A stretch of 64,000 nucleotides of DNA from the NCBI GenBank assembly GCA_036735565.1, contig DAINOC010000004.1:3038-67037 (forward strand), written 5' to 3'. Below the pieces are notes generated by a model. The model worked only from the letters and a program-made list of their open reading frames with translations, was not told the origin of the DNA and did no database searches. Below, in pieces: positions 1-8,914 of the stretch. This DNA comes from Coraliomargarita_B sp036735565. GTDB taxonomy: Bacteria; Verrucomicrobiota; Verrucomicrobiia; Opitutales; Coraliomargaritaceae. Within the stretch, counting starts at the first letter, position 1; each line of letters opens with the position of its first letter. The position numbers were made by a program, and so were the translations under genes.

Positions 1-55
1 CCGGCGGGGGCAAATCCGGCAAGTGCTTTCTCTTCCCTTAAATCAGTTATTTTTG

Positions 56-127
56 AACCACTGATGCACACAGATGGACACTGATTTTTCCTTTTTCTGT
101 TTTCTTGATCAGTGTTGATCAGTGGTT
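56..127. repeat. Nested inverted repeat (ACTGAT/ATCAGT hairpin)
   Basis: AACCACTGAT at 56-65 is the exact reverse complement of ATCAGTGGTT at 118-127, and inside it ACACTGAT at 78-85 pairs with ATCAGTGT at 108-115. The left half is itself a loose tandem of ACTGAT and ACACAGATG units. It lies downstream of the phosphatase gene and could act as a terminator-like hairpin or an extragenic repeat. No gene is seen in 1-246. Confidence 0.6.
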
Positions 128-182
128 GTTTCAATTTCTTTCCCCATATCAATCAGGCATTATAATTGGAGCCTACAAAAGT

Positions 183-230
183 GCAGGGCAAGATGCCCTG
201 CTTCCCGGGAATCCGGGCATCTTGCCCGGA
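183..230. repeat. Triple-palindrome extragenic repeat, copy 1
   Basis: Three abutting perfect palindromes are visible: 183-201 (GCAGGGCA-AGA-TGCCCTGC), 202-211 (TTCCCGGGAA) and 212-230 (TCCGGGCA-TCT-TGCCCGGA). The unit recurs in inverted orientation at 22797-22833, matching 33 of 37 positions over the shared part. This is a dispersed extragenic palindromic element, sitting 17 bp past the phosphatase stop codon. Confidence 0.75.
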
Positions 231-246
231 GGTGGAAACAGTGCGA

Positions 247-1743
247 TCAAGGCTCGCCCGCCCGAAGGATGGAGGCATCGGTCGGTGTGCCCGCCGGTGC
301 CCCCGGCTTCTGGTTGAGCAAGTTGCCGTCGCTGTCCCAGTAGCGGATTTCCATGCGGCGGTCGTCGAGCGGGCCGGTGAAGTCCAGCGTGACAAAGTTG
401 CGCTGACCGACGCGATCCATCTCGCCCGGGAAAATGTCGAGCCGCGCATCATTTACGGTACTGCCCGCCCACGATCCCGCCGTGAGCGGCGAGCTGGTAA
501 CTTCGTGAAAGATCTGGCGTTTCTCCCCAAAGCTATGCTCGACGCGGTTGACCTCGCCAAAATGAACATCGCCGCTCAGGAATATTATATTGCGGTGGCC
601 TTCAGCGGTGAGACGATTCATCAGATACTCGTATTCCTCAGGGAAGTTACGCATGCCGTCCGGGTTGCCTGAAGCGCTCAGCACCTGGCTGCCGATAACG
701 ATGAGATTGAAGCGGGCCGGGTAGCTTTTACGGTCATCCAGCGATTGGCTTTTCGTCCAGGCCAGGTGGTCGATGAGCCAGTCGACTTGAGCACGGCCCA
801 GCAGTTCCTTGGGCGGGCCGAGCTCCCCGGGCTCGCTTTCGCTGGGGCTTTGATAGGTTCTATTATCGAGGAAATAGATATTGGCATCGCCCCAGTTCAC
901 GTAGGTGAAGATCCCCGGGGTCTCCGGTAGGCCGGCGCTGGGGTTGCCCCACATGAGTTGAAAGACCTCGGTCGCGTCCGCTTTCAACCAGTAGCTGCGG
1001 CCTATGTTATTGGGCCCGTAGTCGTGGTCATCCCAGGTGGCATAGTGGATGGTATTGGCAAATAGATCCGCGAGCTCAGGTATCTGACGGTCATGCGTCC
1101 AGCGGCGGATCATTCCGGCGCGGTCTTCAAAGTCGTTCTCCCGGTAATAAACATTATCGCCCAGCCACAGCATAAGGTCGGGGCTTTTAGCGGCAATCGA
1201 TTCAAAAATCTGGTATTGGTCACCATACGGTCTGCCGCCTTCACGGTCCGTGCCCGGCTGGTTGATGTAAGCGCAGGAGCCCATCGCGATGCGGAAGTCA
1301 AAGATGCTATGAGGCAGTTGACTAACCGGATCCGGGACCCAGCGCCAACGGGGCTTGGATTGAAAGTGAAGTGTCCGACCGCCGGTCAGGACCAGCGGCT
1401 CTCCGGAGTCGGTCTCCCGGGCGATCTGGTAACGGTAGGTGCGCCCCGGCTCGATACCGGCTTCCGCCTGCAGCTTGGCGATATGGCCGTGAGCGGGTCC
1501 GGTCTGGACGCTTGCGCTGCGGAAGCGTTCTTCCGGCGTCTCGACAGGCCAGTATTCAACGAAGACCGATGCCGGACGATCCGTCTGCACCCAGACTTGA
1601 ACGCTGTGCATCGTGGTGTGGGTCAACATGGGGCCGTTGAGCAACCGGGCAGCCTCTGCAGAGACCGCACTGCAAAAGGTGAGCGTGAGCCCCAAAAGAA
1701 AACTAAGTCGCAAGCGGGAGGAAAGAATGTCTTTGAGATGCAT
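247..1743 (-). CDS. PhoD-like alkaline phosphatase-family metallophosphatase
   Basis: The protein is secreted or periplasmic and probably hydrolyses phosphomonoesters or phosphodiesters. From the chosen start it has an N-terminal signal peptide ending near SAVSAEA, a fibronectin-like N-domain (about residues 30-130) and a PhoD metallophosphatase domain. Metal-site motifs visible are WLGDNVYY, WDDHDYGPNN and LSGDVHFGE. An in-frame ATG ten codons upstream (1773) lies inside the preceding small ORF; the ATG at 1743 gives the better signal peptide. It is the last gene of a minus-strand run with an acetamidase-family enzyme and a purine permease, which suggests nucleotide or purine phosphate scavenging (inference). 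The substrate cannot be read from the sequence. Confidence 0.88.
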   Translation of the reverse strand: MHLKDILSSRLRLSFLLGLTLTFCSAVSAEAARLLNGPMLTHTTMHSVQVWVQTDRPASVFVEYWPVETPEERFRSASVQTGPAHGHIAKLQAEAGIEPGRTYRYQIARETDSGEPLVLTGGRTLHFQSKPRWRWVPDPVSQLPHSIFDFRIAMGSCAYINQPGTDREGGRPYGDQYQIFESIAAKSPDLMLWLGDNVYYRENDFEDRAGMIRRWTHDRQIPELADLFANTIHYATWDDHDYGPNNIGRSYWLKADATEVFQLMWGNPSAGLPETPGIFTYVNWGDANIYFLDNRTYQSPSESEPGELGPPKELLGRAQVDWLIDHLAWTKSQSLDDRKSYPARFNLIVIGSQVLSASGNPDGMRNFPEEYEYLMNRLTAEGHRNIIFLSGDVHFGEVNRVEHSFGEKRQIFHEVTSSPLTAGSWAGSTVNDARLDIFPGEMDRVGQRNFVTLDFTGPLDDRRMEIRYWDSDGNLLNQKPGAPAGTPTDASILRAGEP

Positions 1744-1759
1744 GGCAAGTTGGGTCGAA

Positions 1760-1903
1760 TTAAACTGCGGCATGGTTGGTCTTACGGGTGCAGGAAGGAA
1801 CGGCGAGACAAACCGCAGCCATCAGAAGATACCCGAGTATCCACGGCGCGGCCGGGCGCAACTGTGCAATAGTATCAAAATCGGTATCGACGAAGGCCTT
1901 CAT
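1760..1903 (-). CDS. Small membrane peptide, translationally coupled to the permease
   Basis: This 47-codon frame begins with an ATG that shares its A with the permease stop codon (TGATG, 1905-1901), the usual arrangement for translational coupling, and ends 17 bp before the preferred phosphatase start. The peptide has a charged N-terminus (MKAFVDTDFD), one hydrophobic segment (about residues 21-37, WILGYLLMAAVCLAVP) and a basic tail. No family is recognised. It could be a permease accessory peptide or a chance frame in a short gap; the coupling and the single clean membrane span favour a real gene. Confidence 0.45.
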   Translation of the reverse strand: MKAFVDTDFDTIAQLRPAAPWILGYLLMAAVCLAVPSCTRKTNHAAV

Positions 1904-3222
1904 CAGCCAACCGCGTAGAAAACGATAAAGAGAAGACCGACCACGTAGGTCATCCAACTCACTTCCTTTGCCCGGCCCGTGGCAATCCTCAGCACGAGGA
2001 AGAGGATGACCCCGATAGCGAGACCGTGGGTGATGCTGAAGAAGAGGGGGATGGCAAGGGCGGTGAAGATCGCAGTCAGGGTCTCGCAGTAGTCATCGTA
2101 AGGGATATTGCGGAGGCTTTGTCCCATCAGCAGCCCGACAAAAATCAGAGCCGGTGCCGTGGCGATCGCCGGCACTGCGGCGATAAGCGGGTAGAGGAAG
2201 AGGGAAAGGAGAAAGAGCACGCCCACGACCACGGTGGTGAGTCCCGTCCGTCCACCCGCCTCAATGCCGGCGGCGGACTCGATGTAGGACGTCGTTGTCG
2301 AGGTTCCGAAGAGCGAGCCCGCAATCGTAGCCAGGGCATCAGCAGAGAGAGCCCTATCCATTTTGGGTAACCTTCCTTCGGCATCGACCAGATCGGCCCG
2401 GCGCGAGACGCCGATGATGGTGCCCAGCGAGTCGAACAGATCGAGAATGAGGAGGACGAAGAGAATCTTTAGCGAGCCAGGGTTGGTAAACGGATACAGC
2501 CATTCGACCTGCAAAAAAGTGGCACCCATACCTGATGGGATACCGAAGACCCCATCCGGCGTCTTGGAGAGGACTGCTCCGTCGGGGCCCTTTATAACAA
2601 ACCCGAGAACCGCCAGCGCTACCATGCTCAAAAGAATGGCGCCCGGGACTTTCCGGGCTGAGAGCACGCACATCAGAAACAGGCCACCCAGGGCCAACAG
2701 AATGTGCGGGGCAGCGATATCACCGTGGGTGATAATCGTGGCGGGGCTGGACTGCACGATACCGGCCGCCTTCAGCCCAAGCAGGGCGATGAAGAAGCCG
2801 ATACCTGCCTGTATGCCGACCTGTAGACCAACGGGGATGGCCTCGGCCAACCGCTTGCGAAAGCCGGTTACAGAGAGAATCAGAAAGATGATGCCGTTCC
2901 AAAACGTCAGGCTCAGCGCGGCCTGCCAGCTCACTCCCATGCCGAGCACAATAATAAAGGCGAAGTAGGCGTTCGTGCCCATGCCCGGAGCGAGGGCGAT
3001 CGGGTAGTTCGTCATGAAAGCCATGAGGAAGCAACCAACTGCCGCTGCCAGTCCGGTGGCCATGATGACCGCCTGCGTATCCATGCCAGCATTGCTCAGG
3101 ATCAACGGATTGACCACAAGGATGTAAGCCATGGCGGCAAAGGTGGTGAGCCCCGCCGTCAACTCCTTGCCTGGAGTCGTGCCTTTCGCTTGAAGTTGAA
3201 AGAGTTTCTCCAGCATATTCAT
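1903..3222 (-). CDS. NCS2-family purine permease (AzgA/PbuG-like)
   Basis: A 439-residue inner-membrane proton symporter of the NCS2 guanine/hypoxanthine branch. The N-terminus (LQAKGTTPGKELTAGLTTF) and the following NPLILSNAGMD, ALAPGMGTNAYFAF and LFDSLGTIIGVSRRADL segments are typical of this family, with about 12-14 hydrophobic spans. Length matches the family. It follows the acetamidase-family gene by 5 bp and is coupled to the small peptide downstream. Given the two purine-degradation clusters in the window, import of hypoxanthine, guanine, adenine or xanthine is the likely role; exact specificity is not determinable here. Confidence 0.92.
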   Translation of the reverse strand: MNMLEKLFQLQAKGTTPGKELTAGLTTFAAMAYILVVNPLILSNAGMDTQAVIMATGLAAAVGCFLMAFMTNYPIALAPGMGTNAYFAFIIVLGMGVSWQAALSLTFWNGIIFLILSVTGFRKRLAEAIPVGLQVGIQAGIGFFIALLGLKAAGIVQSSPATIITHGDIAAPHILLALGGLFLMCVLSARKVPGAILLSMVALAVLGFVIKGPDGAVLSKTPDGVFGIPSGMGATFLQVEWLYPFTNPGSLKILFVLLILDLFDSLGTIIGVSRRADLVDAEGRLPKMDRALSADALATIAGSLFGTSTTTSYIESAAGIEAGGRTGLTTVVVGVLFLLSLFLYPLIAAVPAIATAPALIFVGLLMGQSLRNIPYDDYCETLTAIFTALAIPLFFSITHGLAIGVILFLVLRIATGRAKEVSWMTYVVGLLFIVFYAVG

Positions 3223-3227
3223 GTCTC

Positions 3228-4160
3228 TTAGTCGATGAAGAGCCCTTCCGGCAGATAGCCGGTCACGGTGTAGTTGGGCAGGTTAACGACCTGACTGAGC
3301 TTTAGGTCCAGCGCAGCCGAGCAGACGAGAAAGGCCTGCTCGGCAGACAGGCCGAGGCGCTTTTGCAGGTAGTCGATGGCTCGGCGAACGGCGTTTTGCG
3401 CGCAAACCCTAAGGTCCGGTCCGCTGGAGACAAAAGCGTGGTAAGGTTTTCCAGCGTAGGCGGGTGGGGTAAGGTCCGGAGTGGTGATCAGGTAGGGCTC
3501 CGAGGTGGATACCGTATCGGAAATTCTGATACGCAGTTTGACGTCCATCGGTGCTTCAAGGCCGTTGATGGAAACTTCGCCATCACCCTGTGCGGCGTGG
3601 GCGTCGCCCGCGCAGAGCAGTGCCCCCGGGACCTGGACTGGGAGAAAGAGCGTGCTGCCGGCTGTGAGGTGCTTCACATCCATGTTGCCACCGAAGGCTC
3701 CCGGCGGACGCGTCCGGAACTCACCCTGTTCGGAGCGTTGCAGGCCGATGATCCCGCAGAAGGGGTGCAGGGCCAGGCGGATGCCCGGCATGCTTTCGCT
3801 GAAATCCCCGTCCAGCGTCCAGTGATGGAGATAGAAATCGGAAAAATCCTCGGGTAAAAAACAGCGCTCGGGATTGACGCTCTGCCAGGCCCAGCCCTTG
3901 TGCCGGTATTCGAGAATCTCGATCTTCAGCGTGTCGCCCGGCTTGGCACCTCTGATGGCGACGGGTCCGGTAAGTGAGTGGATCAGATCGAAATTGATTT
4001 GCTTGAACGCCTCAACGGACATCCCCGGATGGACCTGGCTGTCGCTGGAGTCGGCCATCTCGATGAGAATCGTGTCGCCGGACTCCATTTCGACCCGGGG
4101 CTCCAGCGAGTTATCCCAGCGGTTGTAGGTGATCGAATTATCGAGGTGGTGGTGTGGCAT
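3228..4160 (-). CDS. Acetamidase/formamidase family protein
   Basis: A 310-residue cytoplasmic enzyme of the FmdA/AmdA family, which hydrolyses short amides to acid and ammonia. Family hallmarks are the N-terminal HHHLDNSITYNRWDNSLEP region, the GDAHAAQGDGEVS metal/active-site segment, and a C-terminal part containing DLTPPAYAGKPYHAF and CSAALDLKLSQVVN. It is the first gene of the minus-strand run and lies 5 bp upstream of the purine permease. Co-transcription suggests a role in nitrogen release from an amide related to purine breakdown, such as formamide or oxamate, but this is inference; the natural substrate is unknown. Confidence 0.9.
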   Translation of the reverse strand: MPHHHLDNSITYNRWDNSLEPRVEMESGDTILIEMADSSDSQVHPGMSVEAFKQINFDLIHSLTGPVAIRGAKPGDTLKIEILEYRHKGWAWQSVNPERCFLPEDFSDFYLHHWTLDGDFSESMPGIRLALHPFCGIIGLQRSEQGEFRTRPPGAFGGNMDVKHLTAGSTLFLPVQVPGALLCAGDAHAAQGDGEVSINGLEAPMDVKLRIRISDTVSTSEPYLITTPDLTPPAYAGKPYHAFVSSGPDLRVCAQNAVRRAIDYLQKRLGLSAEQAFLVCSAALDLKLSQVVNLPNYTVTGYLPEGLFID

Positions 4161-4345
4161 CCGGTTTGGAAGGTTTGGAGCGGCAGGGCGGAGCGGGGAG
4201 AGTCGCCGGAGGAGGCAACTCAGTCGTATAAATGACTGCTCAACGGTGTCTAGTCTGGTTCAGATGAATGGCAAGGCATCACCGATGTAACGAGGGGGTT
4301 TCACTGATCCCTGGAGCCGCCTCTGCGGGGATTATGAATGTGCGC

Positions 4346-5689
4346 TTAGTTGATGAAATTCTCCAGATTTTTGATGTATTGAGCGATGTAGGCCTGTTCC
4401 TTCAGGGTTTGAGCTTCTTTCAAACGGTAGATGGCGTCGCGGTATTTGTTTTGGCGCACGAGGACCCGGGCGCTGCCTAGAAGCGCATCCAGCTTGACGG
4501 CTTCCACCTTCTCCGCGCGGCCGTAGTAGTCGAGGGACTTCTCCAGTTCATCCGCACCGAAGTAGTAGCTTCCGAGGGTCAACAACGCGTTTCCATTGAG
4601 CGGATCCTTGGACACGACTTCGCTCAGGGCCGCCATGGCCGCCTCACGGTCGCCCATGGCCAGGGCGTTACCCGCTTGAAGTGTGAGCAGCGTGAGAGCA
4701 TCGGTTTGGCTCAGGTTGCCAGCATAGGTGCCATCGATCTTGGTCAAAAATTCCTTGAGCTCCTGGGTCGGCAGACGGCGGCTCAGATTCTTCGCGAGGT
4801 TGAGGGCCTCCTCTGCTTCTACCTTGCCCGAGTCCAGTGCGAGGCCGTAGGGCACCACGGCCAGGGTGGGGGCGTTCAGGTTGACGTAGATATCGCCGAG
4901 CAGCACAAGCATCTCGGCGTCGCCACCGCCCAGCAACTGAACGACTTCAAAATTTGCGGCGGCGGCCGCATACTTGCGCTGCGCGATAAACGCGTTGGCC
5001 TGTTGCAGCCAAAACTCCGGCTCGGTGGGCTTTTCTTCGATGTAGCGGTAGATGATGGCCTCGACCTCCCCGTAGTTCCGCAGTTGCTGAAGCGCCTTTA
5101 GCTGGCCCAGGCGCCAGTCGCGGCTGTCGGGCTCAAACACCAGCGCCATACGGTAGGCGTCGAGTGCGGGACCATTGCGCTCCAGATTGAGGTGGCAAAA
5201 GCCAATGAGGCCGAGCAATCCACCGTCGGCCCCGAGGATCTCCATGGCCTTGGTCAGGCTGGGCAGCGCTTCCTTGAAGTCACCCTGCTGGACGTAGGCG
5301 AGCCCGAGATTTTTGTAGGCGCGGCCGAAGTTTGGAAACTTGCGGATAGCGTTTTTGTAGGACGCTATGGCGGAGCCGATGTTGTTCTGCTGGAGAAGAA
5401 AATTGGCCAGGGCAAAGTCCATGGCGCCGCTGGACTCCGGAGTGATGGCGTTGCGCAGCAGCGTAATCGCCTGATTGGGATTGTTACCGGCGATCTGCGC
5501 GACCTGACGGAAGACCGCACCTTCCTCCTGTGAGACCGTGGGAGTCTTTTCCGTATCGAAGCCATAGCTGCCGAGAAAGCGTTTCACGAACTCGGGATTG
5601 GACCAGGTATTCTCGGAGAGTGGATACGTTTGGGCGAAGAGCGCGTTCGCAAACACAGCCGCCAGAAGCATTAGTTTTGATTTCTTCAT
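4346..5689 (-). CDS. Secreted TPR protein of the TonB cluster
   Basis: The 447-residue product starts with a signal peptide (MKKSKLMLLAAVFANALFAQ) and then consists of tetratricopeptide repeats, for example FGRAYKNLGLAYVQQGDFKE and NALLTLGSYYFGADELEKSL. Such proteins are protein-interaction scaffolds. It is the last gene of the DUF3450-ExbB-ExbB-ExbD-TonB series, 17 bp after tonB. A periplasmic TPR protein is commonly found at this place in TonB2-type clusters of marine bacteria, where it assists the TonB machinery; its exact role is not established by sequence. Confidence 0.85.
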   Translation of the reverse strand: MKKSKLMLLAAVFANALFAQTYPLSENTWSNPEFVKRFLGSYGFDTEKTPTVSQEEGAVFRQVAQIAGNNPNQAITLLRNAITPESSGAMDFALANFLLQQNNIGSAIASYKNAIRKFPNFGRAYKNLGLAYVQQGDFKEALPSLTKAMEILGADGGLLGLIGFCHLNLERNGPALDAYRMALVFEPDSRDWRLGQLKALQQLRNYGEVEAIIYRYIEEKPTEPEFWLQQANAFIAQRKYAAAAANFEVVQLLGGGDAEMLVLLGDIYVNLNAPTLAVVPYGLALDSGKVEAEEALNLAKNLSRRLPTQELKEFLTKIDGTYAGNLSQTDALTLLTLQAGNALAMGDREAAMAALSEVVSKDPLNGNALLTLGSYYFGADELEKSLDYYGRAEKVEAVKLDALLGSARVLVRQNKYRDAIYRLKEAQTLKEQAYIAQYIKNLENFIN

Positions 5690-5706
5690 AATAGGATTGA
5701 AAGGAG

Positions 5707-6399
5707 TTAGAATCGGATGGGTTGTTCGACGCGGGCTTTGACGCGGCGTCCGTCCTTGGTGGGGGAAGAGAACTTCCAGAAATTAATGACCTTGCGGACC
5801 GCCTCCTCCAGCTCGCGGTGGGTGGTGTCCTTGAAGTCGAGGACCCGGGCGACGTTGCCGTTCTCGTCGACGATAAAGGTTACCCGCGTGAAGCCCTCTA
5901 TCCGGTCTCTGCGCATATTATAAGGCTTCTCCGGGGCCTGGAAATTGAGCACGCGGAGCCGCTCATCCAGCTCTTTCACGTCGAAGAATTCCTTCATTTC
6001 GGCCATAGCATCCGGCCGGGTATCGAAACCGCCGAAGCCGAAGGCGCCGGCCATGGCATCGCCGATGCCGGGATCGAGGGCGAGGTCGAGCTGCGAGAGC
6101 GAGAGTTGTGGCGGCGGCGGGGGTGGCGGGGGTGGCGGCGGTGTGTCATCCGGCTCCGGCTCCTCCTCGGCTGGGGGCTCCGGTGGCGGTGGTGGCGGTG
6201 GCGGAGCGATGTCGACCGAAACGGTCAGCGCGTCTTTGCGGCCGATTGATTCCAAAAGCTGGGTAAACGGGATCAGCATGAAGATTCCCAGCGTAAACAG
6301 GACCGAAACCGCCCCGACGGTGCCCAGGGAACTACCGATGGACGGGAGCTTGAAATCGATCACGCCGGTGAACTTCTCGTCTGTATCTTGTTTTTCCAC
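5707..6399 (-). CDS. tonB: TonB-family energy transducer
   Basis: The protein spans the inner membrane once near the N-terminus (SVLFTLGIFMLIPFTQLL), then has a proline-rich periplasmic spacer with runs of PPPPPP separated by acidic EEEPEPDD, and ends with a TonB C-terminal domain (FTRVTFIVDENGNVARVLDF ... VNFW-like strand, RVEQPIRF). It couples the proton gradient to TonB-dependent outer-membrane receptors. The open frame has an ATG at 6492 inside exbD; the GTG at 6399, giving MEKQDTDEKFTG, avoids the overlap and looks like a natural start, but no strong ribosome-binding site decides it. It lies between exbD and the TPR gene. Confidence 0.85.
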   Translation of the reverse strand: MEKQDTDEKFTGVIDFKLPSIGSSLGTVGAVSVLFTLGIFMLIPFTQLLESIGRKDALTVSVDIAPPPPPPPPEPPAEEEPEPDDTPPPPPPPPPPPQLSLSQLDLALDPGIGDAMAGAFGFGGFDTRPDAMAEMKEFFDVKELDERLRVLNFQAPEKPYNMRRDRIEGFTRVTFIVDENGNVARVLDFKDTTHRELEEAVRKVINFWKFSSPTKDGRRVKARVEQPIRF

Positions 6400-6439
6400 G
6401 TGTGGTGCGTCTACTGACAAAAAAATGAGGTGGCTGTGC

Positions 6440-6844
6440 TTAGTTGTCCGTCGAGATATTGACGGAGGGGGCGCCACCGATCTTGGCCTCATCGATGACC
6501 CGCACCAGCAGGCTGGTCGGCACGCTCTTATCGGCCTGGATGATCACTGGCATCTCATCGCTGAGGTTGAGCCGTTTCACGATGGCGCGGACACCGGCCG
6601 GGCCGATCTCCCGCCCACCATAGACGACTTTCCCGGAATCGGTAATGGCAATCAGGATACTGTTGCGCTCAAGATCCACGGCAGATGAGGCCTGTGGCTT
6701 GGTAACATCGACACCCGTCTCCTCGACGAACACGGTGGTCACGATGAAGAAAATAAGAAGGATGAAAACCACGTCGATGAGCGGCGAGATGTTGATCTCA
6801 TCGTTGCCTTCGTTGTCGTTGCGTTTGCGTTTGCCGAGTGCCAT
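6440..6844 (-). CDS. exbD: ExbD/TolR biopolymer transport protein
   Basis: A 134-residue inner-membrane protein with one membrane span (ISPLIDVVFILLIFFIVTTV) carrying the conserved aspartate that takes part in proton use, followed by a periplasmic domain. It works with ExbB to energise TonB. The N-terminus is a charged cytosolic stretch (GKRKRNDNEGNDEINISP). Length is normal. It sits 19 bp after the short exbB and just before tonB in the same run. Confidence 0.93.
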   Translation of the reverse strand: MALGKRKRNDNEGNDEINISPLIDVVFILLIFFIVTTVFVEETGVDVTKPQASSAVDLERNSILIAITDSGKVVYGGREIGPAGVRAIVKRLNLSDEMPVIIQADKSVPTSLLVRVIDEAKIGGAPSVNISTDN

Positions 6845-6863
6845 AGGACGTAGGGTTTAAAGT

Positions 6864-7472
6864 TTACTCAGTGAGTCCGCGGCGGTCGAGGACCTGGAGC
6901 GTGCGTGCTTCGAGTTGGGTGAGGAAGTGTTCGAGTTTGCGCCGCTGTGAGCGTGCGAGGTTCAGGAGAAACATGGCCGGCAGCGCAAGAACGAGGCCCG
7001 TCTGTGTGGTGATGAGCGCCTCCGAGATGCCGCTGGCGACGAGATCGAGTGAGTTGCCGCCATAACTCACGGACAGGCCGAGGAAAGTCGCCAGCATCCC
7101 GGTGACAGTGCCCAGGAGTCCGAGCAGCGGAGCGGCAGCGGTGATCGTGGTGCCAAAGCGAATCTGGCGGTTGAGTGGCTGCACGATGCGACGGTGGAGA
7201 AGATCGAAGCGGAAGTGGAGATCCTGCCGTGATACGAGATCCTTCTGGGTGAACTTGATGACCTCGCCGATCAGGCCGTGGGCGTCGGAAGGTTTTTCCA
7301 CAAGGTGGCCCCAGCGGTCTTCGTCCACCCGCAGGGCTTTCAAGCGGGAGAGGTAGAATAGTGCCTGCACGATTGACCCGTAGATAACGAATGCGAGCAC
7401 CGCGAGCGCGACCATAAGCGGCCCACCGGCTAGCCAGGTCCCGAAGACATTTTCATTGAGCGCTTCCCACAT
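6864..7472 (-). CDS. exbB: MotA/TolQ/ExbB proton channel protein (short ExbB)
   Basis: The 202-residue protein has three membrane spans, the first near residues 15-40 and the paired spans in the region AAAPLLGLLGTVTGMLATF and TTQTGLVLALPAMFLLN, which is the MotA/TolQ/ExbB signature. It forms the proton channel with ExbD. It lies 18 bp downstream of the long ExbB-like gene, so the cluster encodes two different ExbB-type subunits, as in TonB2-type systems of marine bacteria. Confidence 0.92.
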   Translation of the reverse strand: MWEALNENVFGTWLAGGPLMVALAVLAFVIYGSIVQALFYLSRLKALRVDEDRWGHLVEKPSDAHGLIGEVIKFTQKDLVSRQDLHFRFDLLHRRIVQPLNRQIRFGTTITAAAPLLGLLGTVTGMLATFLGLSVSYGGNSLDLVASGISEALITTQTGLVLALPAMFLLNLARSQRRKLEHFLTQLEARTLQVLDRRGLTE

Positions 7473-7490
7473 AGGATACCGTTTGCAGTG

Positions 7491-8894
7491 TTACTTTTTT
7501 TCGGCGCGGAGAATCCCGTTGAGCAGGGTCATGGCGTCGCCCTCGAACTCGTTCTCGATCGCCTTGGCCTTGCGGTGAAGGAAGGCGTGCAGGATGAGCG
7601 AGGGGATAGCGACGATCAGGCCGAACTCAGTGGTAATGAGGGCTTCGGAGATACCGCCACCGAGGGCCTTCGGATCGCCCGAGCCGAAGATCGTGAGCAG
7701 TTTGAAGGTGGTGATGATACCCGTAACCGTCCCCAGCAGACCGAGCAGCGGTGCGGTCGCGGCGGTGATCCAGACGATGGAAATGAGACGCTCCACTTTC
7801 GGCTGCATCTTCATGAGCACTTCCTCCATGGATTGCTCGATGAGATCGCGGCCGTGGCCGATGTTCTGGATGGCCTTGACCACCAGTTCCTGTCCATCAC
7901 CGGAGAGGGTGCGGGCTACCTTGAGGGCAGCATCATGGTTGCCATCCTGAATGTTGGTGAGAATGGTAACAAAGGTGTCTTTGGGGATGCGCTTGATGCC
8001 GCTGAGTTCAAACAGCTTGAAAACGCCGATAATTAGCGAGATAGCGGCGATGCTCAGGATGGGGTAGATCCAGAAGCCGCCCTTTTGGATGTGTTCGATC
8101 AGGTTGTCTTTGGTGGTTTCGAGGGCGAGGGCTTTGCCCAAGGTGGGGTCGAGGGGGAGCGTTCCGCCGCCCGCAAGGATCGCCTCCGGCATGCCCGAGA
8201 AGCTGCGGCCCAGTTCGATCAGTGTTGGCTCGCCGGAGGCTCCCTGCAGCGTCAATCCGGCGGTTTTGCCATCCTTGGAGGCGAAGTAGGTGACCGGGCC
8301 AAAGAGGAGGAAACTGCCTTCGCTGAATTCGCCGTTGGGCAGCACGGCCTTACCCGCAAAGGCATGGCCGCCAATCAGGGTATTGAGGCGCTCGAGGCCG
8401 AGATCGACGCCTTCGAGCAGGGACTGCACGGCCAGCGCGGCAGCGGCCTCGTCGCCCTCGGTCACCGCCGAGTTGCGGTTGAGGATGGAGAGAAAGGCGT
8501 CTTCATAAACCTGGCGCTCGGCGGCATCGGAGCTGGTGGCCTGATTATTGATAAACTCGACGAGGAGATTTTTTGCGTAGTCGATCTCATCGCGACGGGC
8601 ATCGATCTCCTTCTCAAGGGCGCTTAGGTTGAGGTCGCGTGAGTCCCGGAGGCGCTCGAGGCGCCTGAGTTCGTCGCGCAGTCCGGCCACTTCGATTTCC
8701 AGGCTGTTGAGGGTTTGCGCGAGCGGAATCTTCTCTCCTGCGATGGCTTCCTGCCTGGAAGCCAACTCGGCAAGGGCGCTTTCAAGTTTGCGGGTCGCCT
8801 CGCTTTGGACCTGATTGAAGCTTTGTGCCTGACAAAGTTGGGCTATGGTCAGGCTGGAAGCCAGGATGAGGGCGCGATGAATGCTTTTTTTCAT
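7491..8894 (-). CDS. Long ExbB-like protein with coiled-coil periplasmic domain (TtpC type)
   Basis: At 467 residues this is more than twice the length of a usual ExbB. It begins with a signal peptide (MKKSIHRALILASSLTIAQL...), then a periplasmic coiled coil (about residues 25-130, rich in Glu, Arg, Leu), a small globular part, a membrane span near 272-295 and a C-terminal ExbB domain with TAPLLGLLGTVTGIITTF. This is the architecture of TtpC, the extra component of TonB2 systems in Vibrio. The ATG at 8894 is chosen because it begins the signal peptide; the open frame upstream runs into the DUF3450 gene. It probably stabilises ExbB-ExbD-TonB. Confidence 0.9.
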   Translation of the reverse strand: MKKSIHRALILASSLTIAQLCQAQSFNQVQSEATRKLESALAELASRQEAIAGEKIPLAQTLNSLEIEVAGLRDELRRLERLRDSRDLNLSALEKEIDARRDEIDYAKNLLVEFINNQATSSDAAERQVYEDAFLSILNRNSAVTEGDEAAAALAVQSLLEGVDLGLERLNTLIGGHAFAGKAVLPNGEFSEGSFLLFGPVTYFASKDGKTAGLTLQGASGEPTLIELGRSFSGMPEAILAGGGTLPLDPTLGKALALETTKDNLIEHIQKGGFWIYPILSIAAISLIIGVFKLFELSGIKRIPKDTFVTILTNIQDGNHDAALKVARTLSGDGQELVVKAIQNIGHGRDLIEQSMEEVLMKMQPKVERLISIVWITAATAPLLGLLGTVTGIITTFKLLTIFGSGDPKALGGGISEALITTEFGLIVAIPSLILHAFLHRKAKAIENEFEGDAMTLLNGILRAEKK

Positions 8895-8914
8895 AATAGG
8901 AAATGCGGGAGGGA

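Noticed and set aside
5945..6688. Plus-strand frame encoding a glycine-rich protein (GGGGGGG runs)
   Set aside because: This is the antisense reading of the proline-rich spacer of tonB.
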